From: Amycolatopsis dendrobii | GTDB taxonomy: Bacteria > Actinomycetota > Actinomycetes > Mycobacteriales > Pseudonocardiaceae | Direction: 5' to 3' | Assembly (NCBI RefSeq): GCF_014145675.1 | Contig: NZ_JACGZW010000007.1 | Location: 62,001-126,000 of the forward strand | Length of the DNA stretch: 64,000 nucleotides | In this document: in pieces, positions 34,454 to 43,012 of the stretch | Layout of the letters: each line of letters starts with the position of its first letter | Numbering within the stretch: position 1 is the first letter of the stretch | The notes under the pieces: model-generated | What the model was told of the DNA's origin: nothing | What the model saw: the letters and a program-made list of their open reading frames with translations, nothing else | The model's database searches: none | Program-made: the position numbers and the translations under genes

Positions 34454-37204
34454 ATGGCCAGCAAGGCAGCCGAGCAACGCAATCGTGTGCAAACCGCCCT
34501 CGACCGGGTCCGGCACCAGATCGGGCTCGTGCTCGGGGCCGCGGCGGGCGCGCGCGAAATGGCCGAGGCCGAGGTGGCGCGGCTGACGCTGGAACAGGAG
34601 ATCGTCCGGGTCGGCATGGACCACGCCGATCCGGCGCAGCAGACGGAGTGGGCCCGGCATCCGGCGGCGCACGAGGTGTTCGCCGCGCTCGGCGGCGCCC
34701 GCACTGCCTTCTACACCGACTGGAGCGCCGGTCCCGGCGAACTGCGCGACCTCGTCGCCGCGCACGCGCCGGGCCCGGCCGGACGGCCGCCGAGCGAATG
34801 GCTCGGCCGCGTCGGCACGAATCCCGGCGTCGCCGCGCCCGCGCTGTGGCGGGTCGGTTCGGCCACCGCGGCCGGACGCGACATCTCGCGCACGTTCGAC
34901 GTCGCCGTGCCGTTGCTGGACGAATCGCACCTGGCCATCACGTCCGCGCCGAAAACGCGGCCGGTGGTGGACGGGATCGTGCAGGGCCTGCTGATGCGCG
35001 TGCTGTCGGCGTTCGAGCCCGGTGCGGTGAAAATCCACCTGTGGGACGTCGGGCAGCTCACCGCGATCCTGCCGGACCTGTACCCGCTCAGCCGCACGAG
35101 CGCGCTGTCGCTGTACGACCCGACACGGCTGGAGGATCTGCTCGACGAACTCGCCGGGCACATCCGCCGGATCCACGCCACCGGCATGCAGGCGGGCCAC
35201 ACCTCGTTGCGGGAGCTGCGAAAAGCCACCAACCAGCGCCTGGAGCCGTACCGGATCGCGGTACTGTACGGCAACGGCGAAACCCTCGACGCGGAACGCG
35301 CACGCGACCTCAAACGCGTGGCCAGCGGCGCGCTCGCGGCCGGGATCTGCCTGATCCTCGTCGATGTGCCCACCGCGGTGAGCGCGTCGATCGAAACGCT
35401 CAGCCTGCTGGACGAACGGCGCGCGGTCAGCAGCATGACCGGCAGCGACCTGGTCGTGGACCTTGATCCGCCGATGCCGTCCGGGCAGGTCATCCGCGCG
35501 GCCAATCGCATCGCCGAAGCGCTGATCGCTCGCCAGGGCGGCCCGCGGTCGTTCGCCGACCTGATGCCCGCCGAGATCGGCCAGGAAAGCTCCGCGCGGG
35601 AGCTGCGCGCGCCGATCGGGTTCCACGAGGGCGAAGCCGTCGAAGTGGTGATCGGCGACGCGAGCCCGCACGCGCTCATCGGCGGCCCGAGCGGTTCCGG
35701 GAAAACGAACTTCCTGTACGCCTTGCTGGGCAGCCTCGCCGCGCGCTACACGCCGGACGAGCTGGCGTTGTACCTGCTGGACTTCAAGGAAGGCGTGTCG
35801 TTCGCCGGTCTCGCACCCGGCCGCAAGGACTCCAGCTGGCTGCCGCACGCGAAGCTGGTCGGGGTCAACGTCAACACCGACCGCGAATTCGGGTTGGCGC
35901 TGCTGCGTTTCCTCGCCGACGAATTGCGCCGCCGGTCTGCCGCGGCCAAGGAACACGAGGTCACGAATCTCGCTGACCTGCGGGAACAGGATCCGGGCGG
36001 ACACTGGCCGCGGATCGTCGCGGTGATCGACGAATTCCAGTACCTCTTCGCCGGACGCGACCAGGTCACCGCGCAGGCCACGCAATTGCTCGAAGACATC
36101 GCGCGGCGCGGGCGTTCGCAAGGCATCCACCTGGTGCTGGCCAGCCAGGACGTCGCCGGGATCGAGGCGTTCTGGGGCAAACCCGCGGTCTTCGAACAGT
36201 GCACGCTGCGCATCGCGATGCCGAAGGCGCGCCGGGTGCTCGCGGAAACGAACAACGCGGCCGTGTCCGCACCCAAGTGGCACGCGGTGATCAACCACGA
36301 TTCCGGCGTCGCGCACGGTAATCAGCTCGCGCACGTCCCGGATGCGAGCACTCGCAACGTTTTCGTGAACCTGCAGCAAAAACTGTGGGAACTCTACGCT
36401 GGCCGCTTCACCCGGCCGCGACTGTTCGACGGTGCGCATTCGCCCGTGCTGGAACAGTTCCCGGCCTATCTGGAGCTCAAGCCGAGCCCCCAGCCGCGGG
36501 CGATTCTCGGCCAGTCGATCGACGTCACCGAGGCTGCTTGCGGCGTCGAACTTCCTCGGGTCCCCGGCCGGAACGTCGCCGTGCTTGGCGGCGCGACGGC
36601 GGAGGCATTGTCCATTATGGACTCCGCGGCTCGCTCGCTTTCCAAACAGCTCAAGGAAGGCGAGGTCGAGTTCCTGCTTCACTGTCCGATCGAAGCGAGC
36701 TCTTCGGCGGTCTTGGACCTCAAGGACCGGCTAGTCGCCGAAGGACATCTCGCGACGCTGACCGACAACCTGTCGGCCGAACTGGAGACGATCGTCGAAT
36801 CGCTCTCCACGACGACGCCGCGCATCCTGCTGCTGTACGGAGTGGACGCCGCGCTGCCCGCTTTGGAAGCCAAGGCTGTCGGCCAGCTGAAGAGCGGTCT
36901 GGACCACCTTCGCACGCTGCTGAAGAACGGGCCCTCGCACGGCGTCCACACCATCGGCTGGTGGCGCAGCACCGCACGGCTCAAGGACACCCTCGGCTTC
37001 GGCGGCACAGACGACATCGGCACTTGGGCCGCGCTGGACGTTCAGGGCAATGATCTGTCGCCGTTCGCCGCGGGTCAGGTCGTGCACTGGTCGCCGCGAC
37101 CGGGCCGGGCTTTGTTCTTCGACCGCACCACGCACGGGGCGCCGGAAGTCATCATCCCGTTCCAGCGCCCAGAAACCGAGCCGACCGCGGGAGGCACGCC
37201 GTGA
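34454..37204 (+). CDS. FtsK/SpoIIIE-type P-loop ATPase
   Basis: The 916-residue protein has an N-terminal coiled-coil-like helix (1-60), a middle region of about 300 residues with a degenerate nucleotide-fold appearance (IHLWDVGQ; LILVDVPTAV) and an FtsK/HerA motor domain. Walker A is GGPSGSGKT (about 410-418), Walker B is IVAVIDEFQ (about 521-529), and DIARRGRSQGIHLVLASQD is the following sensor region. A further domain (about 680-905) contains GRNVAVLGG and LLLYGVD. No membrane helix is obvious, unlike FtsK or EccC, so it may pump DNA or protein while bound to partners. It lies in an operon with three small genes. Confidence 0.85.
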   Translation: MASKAAEQRNRVQTALDRVRHQIGLVLGAAAGAREMAEAEVARLTLEQEIVRVGMDHADPAQQTEWARHPAAHEVFAALGGARTAFYTDWSAGPGELRDLVAAHAPGPAGRPPSEWLGRVGTNPGVAAPALWRVGSATAAGRDISRTFDVAVPLLDESHLAITSAPKTRPVVDGIVQGLLMRVLSAFEPGAVKIHLWDVGQLTAILPDLYPLSRTSALSLYDPTRLEDLLDELAGHIRRIHATGMQAGHTSLRELRKATNQRLEPYRIAVLYGNGETLDAERARDLKRVASGALAAGICLILVDVPTAVSASIETLSLLDERRAVSSMTGSDLVVDLDPPMPSGQVIRAANRIAEALIARQGGPRSFADLMPAEIGQESSARELRAPIGFHEGEAVEVVIGDASPHALIGGPSGSGKTNFLYALLGSLAARYTPDELALYLLDFKEGVSFAGLAPGRKDSSWLPHAKLVGVNVNTDREFGLALLRFLADELRRRSAAAKEHEVTNLADLREQDPGGHWPRIVAVIDEFQYLFAGRDQVTAQATQLLEDIARRGRSQGIHLVLASQDVAGIEAFWGKPAVFEQCTLRIAMPKARRVLAETNNAAVSAPKWHAVINHDSGVAHGNQLAHVPDASTRNVFVNLQQKLWELYAGRFTRPRLFDGAHSPVLEQFPAYLELKPSPQPRAILGQSIDVTEAACGVELPRVPGRNVAVLGGATAEALSIMDSAARSLSKQLKEGEVEFLLHCPIEASSSAVLDLKDRLVAEGHLATLTDNLSAELETIVESLSTTTPRILLLYGVDAALPALEAKAVGQLKSGLDHLRTLLKNGPSHGVHTIGWWRSTARLKDTLGFGGTDDIGTWAALDVQGNDLSPFAAGQVVHWSPRPGRALFFDRTTHGAPEVIIPFQRPETEPTAGGTP

Positions 37205-37572
37205 CCGAAGGAACCACCAGCCCCGCCATGCGGTACAAGGAAATCGTGGGCTTGGCCCGCGGTTCGGCGGACAGCCTGCGCGCGTGGGAACTGGCCCGAG
37301 CGGACGAAATCGAACGCCAACTGGCGGACGCGCACGCCGCGGTTGCTGCCGCGCAGGATCGGGAGGAAAAGACCCGGGAGCGCGCCAATCGGTGGTGGAA
37401 GATGGCGCTGCATAACGTTTCGCGGCTGAGTTTCGTGGAGGCGCTGGACGATCCGCAGCCGGTGACTACTGCTCGGCCACAGTATTTGGACCGGTATTTG
37501 GAAGAGGTCAAGCCGAGTTATCAGGAGCTGGTACAGGCGGTGCTGGGGCTTGGCTGGCGGGCAAAGCGCTAA
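37201..37572 (+). CDS. small protein, last gene of the FtsK cassette
   Basis: The 123-residue protein starts at GTG 37201, overlapping the ATPase stop by 4 bp (GTGA). The first 70 residues form a charged amphipathic helix (ARADEIERQLADAHAAVAAA). The C-terminal half has the segment PQYLDRYLEEVKPSYQELVQ. Coupling shows that it belongs to the cassette. It may be an adaptor of the ATPase, but no family is recognised. Confidence 0.75.
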   Translation: MTEGTTSPAMRYKEIVGLARGSADSLRAWELARADEIERQLADAHAAVAAAQDREEKTRERANRWWKMALHNVSRLSFVEALDDPQPVTTARPQYLDRYLEEVKPSYQELVQAVLGLGWRAKR

Positions 37573-37578
37573 AGCCGC

Positions 37579-37621
37579 GAGGGGAATCCTGAGGGAATCT
37601 GATTCCCGCAGGGTTCCCCTC
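37579..37621. terminator. bidirectional hairpin terminator
   Basis: The outer arms GAGGGGAATCCT and AGGGTTCCCCTC pair over 12 bp with one G-U, and an inner stem GGGAAT/ATTCCC encloses CTG. The hairpin sits between the convergent FtsK cassette and the secreted nuclease gene, so it can end transcription in both directions. Confidence 0.75.
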
Positions 37622-37633
37622 ACGGACAACTAG

Positions 37634-40135
37634 CTACGCCGTCCGGTGAAAGAACCGGTCCAGCTGATCAAGCAGGTCGTTGGCGAAGTCCGCGAACGCA
37701 TTCCCCGCCGAAGGACGGAACCGCACCACCTGCGGGTCATGATCGCTGGCCTGGTCAGCGAACTCGGCATTGACATGCACCACGTCGTAATCCACGCCAC
37801 GCGGAGCAGCCGAGGCCAAAATGTGGTCCAGCACCTGCGACTGCCCCTCGAACACATAGCTGTACCGCTCAGCCGGAGGCAACGTCGAGATCAGGTCCTT
37901 CAACAACCCACCCGACGTCAGCTTCGCCAGCGCGGGCGAGAACTGGTAGTCGTTCAAGTCACCGGCCACCACGACGTTCGCCCGCGGGTCCGCGCCCAGC
38001 AGCTGTGCCACGAAACCCTGCAGCACAGTCGCCTGCTTCTGCCGCTGCACCTCGGAGCTGCGCGTCGGCGGCTGGTAGCGGCCGTGTGTCGGCTGGTCGC
38101 CGCCCTTCGAGTTGAAGTGGTTGGCCAGCACGAAAACGGTGCGGCCGCGGAACACGAACTCCCCGGCCAGCGGTTTGCGGCTGTCCTCCCACGCTTCGTT
38201 GCCCGGGTCGACCCGGCCCGGCGACTGCGTCAGGTGCGCCTTGCCGTGGTCGGAGACCACGCCCACCGAGGCCGTCGGGCTGCCGCCCGGTCGATCCACA
38301 AAGGACACTCGGGCGGGATTGAACAGGAAGCCGACGCGGATGTTGCCGCCCGGCTGTCCGCCGTCCTCGTCGTTCACCGGGTTGATCTGCCGCCACTGGT
38401 ACCGCGGGCCGCCGGCGGCGACGATCGCGTCGGTGAACTTCTTCAGCGTCGCGTCGGCGTCGACCGTTCCGTCGTCGGTCGCGCCGCTGTTGTCCTGGAT
38501 TTCTTCCAGGGTAACGATGTCCGGCGTCGCGAGGTTGTCGACGATGCCGTGCGCGAGCTGCGCGTACTTGGTGTCCGAATCGGACGGTGCGAGGTTCTCG
38601 ACGTTGTACGTCGCCACCGAAAGCTCGCCAGGACGCTGCTTGCGCGTGGTTTCCTTCTGCAGCTTGTTGTCCTTGGCCGCACCCAGCTTAGACGCGAACA
38701 GCGTGTACCCGCCGAAGTTGCTGTACTCCACCGGACCGGAGGTGACGCCGGTGAGCACGTCGCCGGTGTTGACCTTCGGAGCCGCCTGCTGCGCGGAAGG
38801 AATGATCGACTGAACCTTCAGCACGCCGGTGTTGATCTTGTCGTAGCCGAGGTAAACCGTGCCACCGCGCGGAGTCGGGTTCTGCTGCGGCTTTGTGGTC
38901 ACGTAAAGCTCGCCGTACTTGTTGCTCGGACCGACCACGCGCGCGTCGGAAACCTGGACGATCTCGCTTTCGTGCGCTTCCCAGAAGTCCAGTGCGTACT
39001 TCGACGGCTCGAGCGGCAACGGCTCGATGTTGCCGTCCGCCTTGGGAGCCAGCACATCCGGCACCTGGTCCGGTGTCAGCACGGTCGGGGCGGGCAGCGG
39101 GTTGCCCGAAGAATCGACCGTCCACTGTGCACTCGTCAGCTCGGTGAGCGACTGATAGTTCGAGGTCGCGGGTGCGTCCGGGTAGTACTCCTTGACCTTG
39201 CCCTGCGCGGTGACCGCGTCGCCGACCGCCACCGCCGGGGTCGTCGATCCGGTGAACACGAACAGGCCCTCGCTGGTGCGCGGGTCGCTGTCGGGATGCG
39301 GGTCGGTGATCCAGAACCCGCGTGCCGAACCGAAGCTCCGCACCGCGGTGACGATGCCGGTGACGTCCTCGACCTGCTTGTCCTTGAACGGCGAAATCCG
39401 CGTCGTGCCCTGGATGTCGTGGATCTTCGCCGGAACGCCGGGTTCGCCGGGCTGGGTGCCGGTGGTTTCGCCCTTGGTGTTGGTGGGCGTCGGGTCGCCG
39501 ACCGCGAAATCCGCACTGTTGTCGTCGGTGTCGGCGAGCGTCGCCGCCCGCGCGACCGAAGTCGTGTTCGACGGCGCGGCGGCCGGATTCCCCTCGCGGA
39601 CAACGGCATCACCGAAACCGACGAGGTCCTTTACGCGGCTGTCGGCCGCGCAGTCGGCGGCGCTCTTGCAGGTCAGCGGCGCGCTGTCGGACACGAGCGC
39701 GACGGTGCCCGCGGTAGCGGACATCGCGATGCCCCCGGTCGCGTCCGGCGTCGGCAGCGCGACCGTGCCGCCGTTCCCCTTCCCCTCCGCGACGAGGTAG
39801 CGGCCCTTCGGCGCGACGGACCCGGCGAGCGGCGTGACCTGCCACTTGCTCGACGCGCTCGCCGAAGCGGGCAGGTACTGGACGCTGTAACCGTCGAGCG
39901 CGACCGGCGCGCCGCCGTGGTTGGCCAGCTCGATGAAGTCGTTGGTCAGCGTGGCGCCGGAATTGCCGCCCCCGCCGTAGACCTCGGCGATCAGGGCGTC
40001 CGCGCTCGGCGCCGCCGAAGCGGGCACGGTCAGTCCGCCGAGCGCGAGAGCAGCGGCGGAGGCGGCAACCGCGCCTCTGGTCAGTCTTGCCCCACCGGCG
40101 CTGCGGCCCCCGGCGGGACGACGGGATATGGTCAC
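37634..40135 (-). CDS. secreted endonuclease/exonuclease/phosphatase-family nuclease with lamin-tail domain
   Basis: The 833-residue extracellular protein starts at GTG 40133-40135 (GAGGGGA six bases upstream). A signal peptide ends ASAAP. A lamin-tail (LTD) domain (about 45-165) contains NDFIELANHGGAPVALDGYSV. An OB-like domain follows (about 270-480; EDVTGIVTAVRSFGSARGFW). The C-terminal EEP nuclease domain (about 520-810) has ATYNVENLAP, VTLEEIQDN (metal Glu), LANHFNSKG, VVVAGDLNDY and SDHDPQVVRF (catalytic Asp-His). This is the ExeM/NucH layout, which probably degrades extracellular DNA. Confidence 0.92.
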   Translation of the reverse strand: MTISRRPAGGRSAGGARLTRGAVAASAAALALGGLTVPASAAPSADALIAEVYGGGGNSGATLTNDFIELANHGGAPVALDGYSVQYLPASASASSKWQVTPLAGSVAPKGRYLVAEGKGNGGTVALPTPDATGGIAMSATAGTVALVSDSAPLTCKSAADCAADSRVKDLVGFGDAVVREGNPAAAPSNTTSVARAATLADTDDNSADFAVGDPTPTNTKGETTGTQPGEPGVPAKIHDIQGTTRISPFKDKQVEDVTGIVTAVRSFGSARGFWITDPHPDSDPRTSEGLFVFTGSTTPAVAVGDAVTAQGKVKEYYPDAPATSNYQSLTELTSAQWTVDSSGNPLPAPTVLTPDQVPDVLAPKADGNIEPLPLEPSKYALDFWEAHESEIVQVSDARVVGPSNKYGELYVTTKPQQNPTPRGGTVYLGYDKINTGVLKVQSIIPSAQQAAPKVNTGDVLTGVTSGPVEYSNFGGYTLFASKLGAAKDNKLQKETTRKQRPGELSVATYNVENLAPSDSDTKYAQLAHGIVDNLATPDIVTLEEIQDNSGATDDGTVDADATLKKFTDAIVAAGGPRYQWRQINPVNDEDGGQPGGNIRVGFLFNPARVSFVDRPGGSPTASVGVVSDHGKAHLTQSPGRVDPGNEAWEDSRKPLAGEFVFRGRTVFVLANHFNSKGGDQPTHGRYQPPTRSSEVQRQKQATVLQGFVAQLLGADPRANVVVAGDLNDYQFSPALAKLTSGGLLKDLISTLPPAERYSYVFEGQSQVLDHILASAAPRGVDYDVVHVNAEFADQASDHDPQVVRFRPSAGNAFADFANDLLDQLDRFFHRTA

Positions 40136-40260
40136 CCTGAGTCCCCTCTGCATGTCAACGGTCGAGGCATCGTCCCCCGAACAAGCGAAGCAGAGGAAGA
40201 CGAAAGGGCAACGATTCGTAACGAGCTGGAGGGATTTCCTCCTTTGGACGGGTTGACGCA

Positions 40261-41277
40261 ATGATCACGCTCGTACTCGGCGGAGACGTCAACCTGCAGG
40301 GCCGCGCGAACCCGGAAACGGCGTTCCACCCGTTGACCTCGCTGCTCACCGGCGCCGACGTGCGGTTCGTGAATCTCGAAGGACCGCTGTCCGGCTCGAC
40401 CGGGTCGGACATCCCGCACAAGCCGAACTGGCGGCACTCGCCGCCGGAGATGGTCACCGCGCTGACTGCCGCCGAGATCGACGTCGTATCCGTCGCCAAC
40501 AACGTCACCTACCCGCCGGCCGCGGCGATGGCGAGCCTCGCCGTGCTGGATCGCGCCGGAATCGCGCATTGCGGCGCGGGCGCGAACCTCGCCGAGGCGC
40601 ACGCGCCGGCGATCCTCGAACGGCCCGGCGGCCGGATCGCGTTCCTCGCCTACACCTCGCTGTGCTGGCCCGTCGGACAGGAAGCGACGGAAGACTCGCC
40701 GGGTGTCGCCGCGGCGGGCGCTTACACGTCGTACCAACCGGATCCGCGCGTCCTGGACGTCCCCGGCCGCCCGCCGATCGTGCACACCACGCCGGTCCGC
40801 CGCGACCTGGAGCTGCTGCTGGCCGACATCCGTCGCGCCCGCACCGAGGCCGACCACGTCGTGGTGTCGATGCATTGGGGCATCCCCGGCGAAGAACTGA
40901 CCGAGTACCAGGTGACCTACGCGCACGCGATCATCGACGCCGGCGCAGACCTGGTCGTCGGGCACGGACCGCACACCGTGCAGCCGGTCGAGGTGTATCG
41001 CGGCCGCCCGATCCTCTACAGCCTGGGCAATCTCGTCTTCGACTGGCCCGCCATGCGCGACCGGCACCGCGACGGCCTGCTCGCCGGCTGCGTCGTCGGC
41101 GAGCAGATGCGGGTCGAATTAGTGCCGATCCGCCGCGACGAAGACAACGAATGCGTACCGTTGACGGGGGACGACGCCGATGAAGCACTGCAGCGGTTCG
41201 TGGAGCTGTCCGCGCGCCGCGGCACGAGCGTGACGGTCAGTGACGGCTTCGCGACCGTTGAAGGACTTCGCGGCTAG
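40261..41277 (+). CDS. CapA/PgsA-family metallophosphatase-like protein
   Basis: The 338-residue protein belongs to the CapA family (poly-gamma-glutamate synthesis accessory, calcineurin-like fold). Motifs are LVLGGDVNLQG, RFVNLEGPLSG, VVSMHWGIPGEE, VGHGPHTVQPVEVYRGRPILYSLGN (given here as about residues 236-260) and a C-terminal basic strand. The usual ANNH motif reads VANNVTY, so one metal-binding His appears replaced by Val. It has no signal peptide or membrane helix, so it may be cytosolic. The start at ATG 40261 is clear. No gamma-polyglutamate synthase genes are near. Confidence 0.82.
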   Translation: MITLVLGGDVNLQGRANPETAFHPLTSLLTGADVRFVNLEGPLSGSTGSDIPHKPNWRHSPPEMVTALTAAEIDVVSVANNVTYPPAAAMASLAVLDRAGIAHCGAGANLAEAHAPAILERPGGRIAFLAYTSLCWPVGQEATEDSPGVAAAGAYTSYQPDPRVLDVPGRPPIVHTTPVRRDLELLLADIRRARTEADHVVVSMHWGIPGEELTEYQVTYAHAIIDAGADLVVGHGPHTVQPVEVYRGRPILYSLGNLVFDWPAMRDRHRDGLLAGCVVGEQMRVELVPIRRDEDNECVPLTGDDADEALQRFVELSARRGTSVTVSDGFATVEGLRG

Positions 41278-41655
41278 ACCGCCGGTCCCGCCTTCACCCG
41301 GACGGCGCATCTGCCTTAAATGCAGCTCAAGCCCGGGGTCGACTGGTACCGGGCGGGAGTACCTTACCGATGAGCACGGAAACTGTGGCCCAGACCACTT
41401 TTGGGCCGCACCGGCGCTCACGGGTAGCACCTCGCGGGGGAGGCGACACGGTCACGTGGGGGTTGACCGTCGTCGAGTGCGCAGGTGCCACCACCGGAGG
41501 AAAACAGCCGCGGGCGCGGGACTTTCCGCTTCGCCCGCGACCGCGGCTCCACGGATTTGCCCCGGGGAAGCCTCGCGAGTGGCGAGGCGCCGCCTTGACC
41601 GCGCGGGGGAGCGCGGGAGGGGGAGGAAGGCGGCCCGCCTCGCCACTCGTGAGCA
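41278..41655. other. non-coding stretch with a long terminal hairpin
   Basis: The 378-bp gap has no convincing gene. A 98-codon reading frame from 41370 has irregular composition and no family likeness. The first half contains a short promoter-like region, and the second half a large hairpin (listed separately). Confidence 0.45.
41577..41648. terminator. long two-part hairpin next to the hydrolase stop
   Basis: GAGTGGCGAGGCG and CGCCTCGCCACTC pair perfectly over 13 bp. Inside them, CCGCCTT and AAGGCGG pair over 7 bp, offset by two bases on one side. The purine-rich loop is about 30 nt. It lies eight bases from the stop of the hydrolase gene and can stop minus-strand transcription, but the strength and loop are unusual for a plain terminator. 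Confidence 0.55.
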
Positions 41656-42354
41656 TTAATCGCTGAGCAAAGCCGTCGCCCCGGCAACCGCTCGCGCGCA
41701 GATCTCGCCGTGGGTGAGCGGCAGGTAGTGACCGGCGCCCGGCACGATCTGCAGCGCGCCGTCCTGGCAGGCAGCCAAAAATCGGCGTTCGCCGAGGCGG
41801 AAGTGATCGCGGCGGCCGTTGAGCAGCAGTACCCGCCCTGGGTACCGCGCGAGGTCGGCGAGCGGATCCATCCCGGCCGCCATCACGTCGGGGATGACTT
41901 CGGAAGCGATTCCCGCCGCGATGACCGGCTCGGCGACTTCCGCGGGGAGAACCCGGCGGAGCAGCCACGCGCTGAACGAAGCGCCGTCGTCAGCGGTCGT
42001 CGCCAGGCCCCGGCGCGCGAACCGGAATCCGCCGCGCAGCACCGAACTGGGCACCAGCGAACATCCAGCTCCCACCAGGGAAATGACCCGCTCCGGATGA
42101 CGGGCCGCAGTCGCGATCGAGACATAGCCGCCGAGCGAATGCCCCACCAGAACCGCCCGTCCGCCCACCTCGTCGATGGCCTCGGCGACCGCGTCAACCG
42201 CACCGTCGAGCGTGAACCGTTCCCCGCGCCGGGCCCCGTGTCCCGGCAGGTCCGGCGTCGCGACCCGACCGCGTGCCAGGCGTTTCTGCTGCTGCCAGCA
42301 CGCTCCCGACAGCCGGATGCCGTGCACGAAAACCACCGGCAGTACTTCGCTCAT
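41656..42354 (-). CDS. alpha/beta hydrolase
   Basis: The 232-residue alpha/beta hydrolase has the oxyanion region VFVHGIRLSG, the nucleophile elbow VGHSLGGYV (Ser), an acid in VLLLNGRRDHF (Asp) and the catalytic His in VPGAGHYLPL. The 70-residue cap region has no marker that identifies a substrate. ATG 42352-42354 follows the operator pair. It is divergent from a TetR regulator, which most likely represses it. Confidence 0.88.
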   Translation of the reverse strand: MSEVLPVVFVHGIRLSGACWQQQKRLARGRVATPDLPGHGARRGERFTLDGAVDAVAEAIDEVGGRAVLVGHSLGGYVSIATAARHPERVISLVGAGCSLVPSSVLRGGFRFARRGLATTADDGASFSAWLLRRVLPAEVAEPVIAAGIASEVIPDVMAAGMDPLADLARYPGRVLLLNGRRDHFRLGERRFLAACQDGALQIVPGAGHYLPLTHGEICARAVAGATALLSD

Positions 42355-42374
42355 GTCTCCACCTTCGCCCAGTT

Positions 42375-42426
42375 TGCAACGGAGCGTTGCATGCCACCGG
42401 TCTACCGAATGCAACGCACCGTTGCA
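42375..42426. promoter_or_regulatory. twin perfect TetR operators TGCAACG-n3-CGTTGCA type
   Basis: Two 17-bp palindromes lie in the divergent promoter: TGCAACGGAGCGTTGCA (42375-42391) and TGCAACGCACCGTTGCA (42410-42426). Both share TGCAAC arms, and their centres are 35 bp apart. They lie between the hydrolase and TetR genes and fit autoregulation plus control of the hydrolase. Confidence 0.75.
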
Positions 42427-42446
42427 AACCGGGCTAGGATCAGGCC

Positions 42447-43010
42447 ATGGACCGGACCGCCTCCCGCCCGCGCAAGGCGGACGCCATCTTCTCCGCGACC
42501 CTCGCGCTGCTGGCCGAACGCGGTTACGACGCACTGACGGTCGAAGCGGTCGCAGCGCAGGCCGGAGTGCACAAAACGACGATCTACCGCACCTGGGCGA
42601 CCAAGGACGAGGTCCTCGCCGATGCCCTCGTGCAGGCCCCGGAACTCGCCTTCGCGATCCCCGACACCGGTTCCCTGCGCGGCGATCTGCTCGAACTGGC
42701 GAAGCAGATCCACCGTCTGCTGTCCGATCCGGCGACCCGGCGCGTCATCACCGCCGTCGTCTCCGCACTGCCGGACCGGCCCGCCACCGCCGAGGCCGCC
42801 GGACGGTTCTTCGCCGACCGCCTCGGCCGCGAGCAGGCCGTCTTCGACCGTGCCCACGACCGAGGCGAACTCGCCGACGCCGCGGATTCAGAGATGATCA
42901 TGGATCTGCTGGGCGGAAACCTCTGGTTCCACACCCTGATCCGGGCGAAATCCGCCGACGACGCCTATCTCGAACGACTTGTCGACACCGTCCTCACCGG
43001 AGTCTCGTGA
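42447..43010 (+). CDS. TetR family transcriptional regulator
   Basis: The 187-residue regulator has a TetR DNA-binding domain (GYDALTVEAVAAQAGVHKTT, then IYRTWATKDEVLADAL, about 22-58) and a C-terminal AcrR-like effector domain (LSDPATRRVITAVVSALPD). ATG 42447 gives the normal N-terminal arm. The twin operators immediately upstream and the divergent hydrolase gene identify its probable targets. The inducer is unknown but may be the hydrolase substrate. Confidence 0.93.
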   Translation: MDRTASRPRKADAIFSATLALLAERGYDALTVEAVAAQAGVHKTTIYRTWATKDEVLADALVQAPELAFAIPDTGSLRGDLLELAKQIHRLLSDPATRRVITAVVSALPDRPATAEAAGRFFADRLGREQAVFDRAHDRGELADAADSEMIMDLLGGNLWFHTLIRAKSADDAYLERLVDTVLTGVS

Positions 43011-43012
43011 GG

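Noticed and set aside
34391..36682. Long minus-strand frame opposite the FtsK-type ATPase gene
   Set aside because: Composition is Arg/His/Val-rich with no motif, typical of an antisense shadow in GC-rich DNA.
41370..41666. 98-codon plus-strand frame in the gap after the CapA-like gene
   Set aside because: It lacks a ribosome-binding site, runs through a strong hairpin and overlaps the hydrolase gene end; no similarity recognised.
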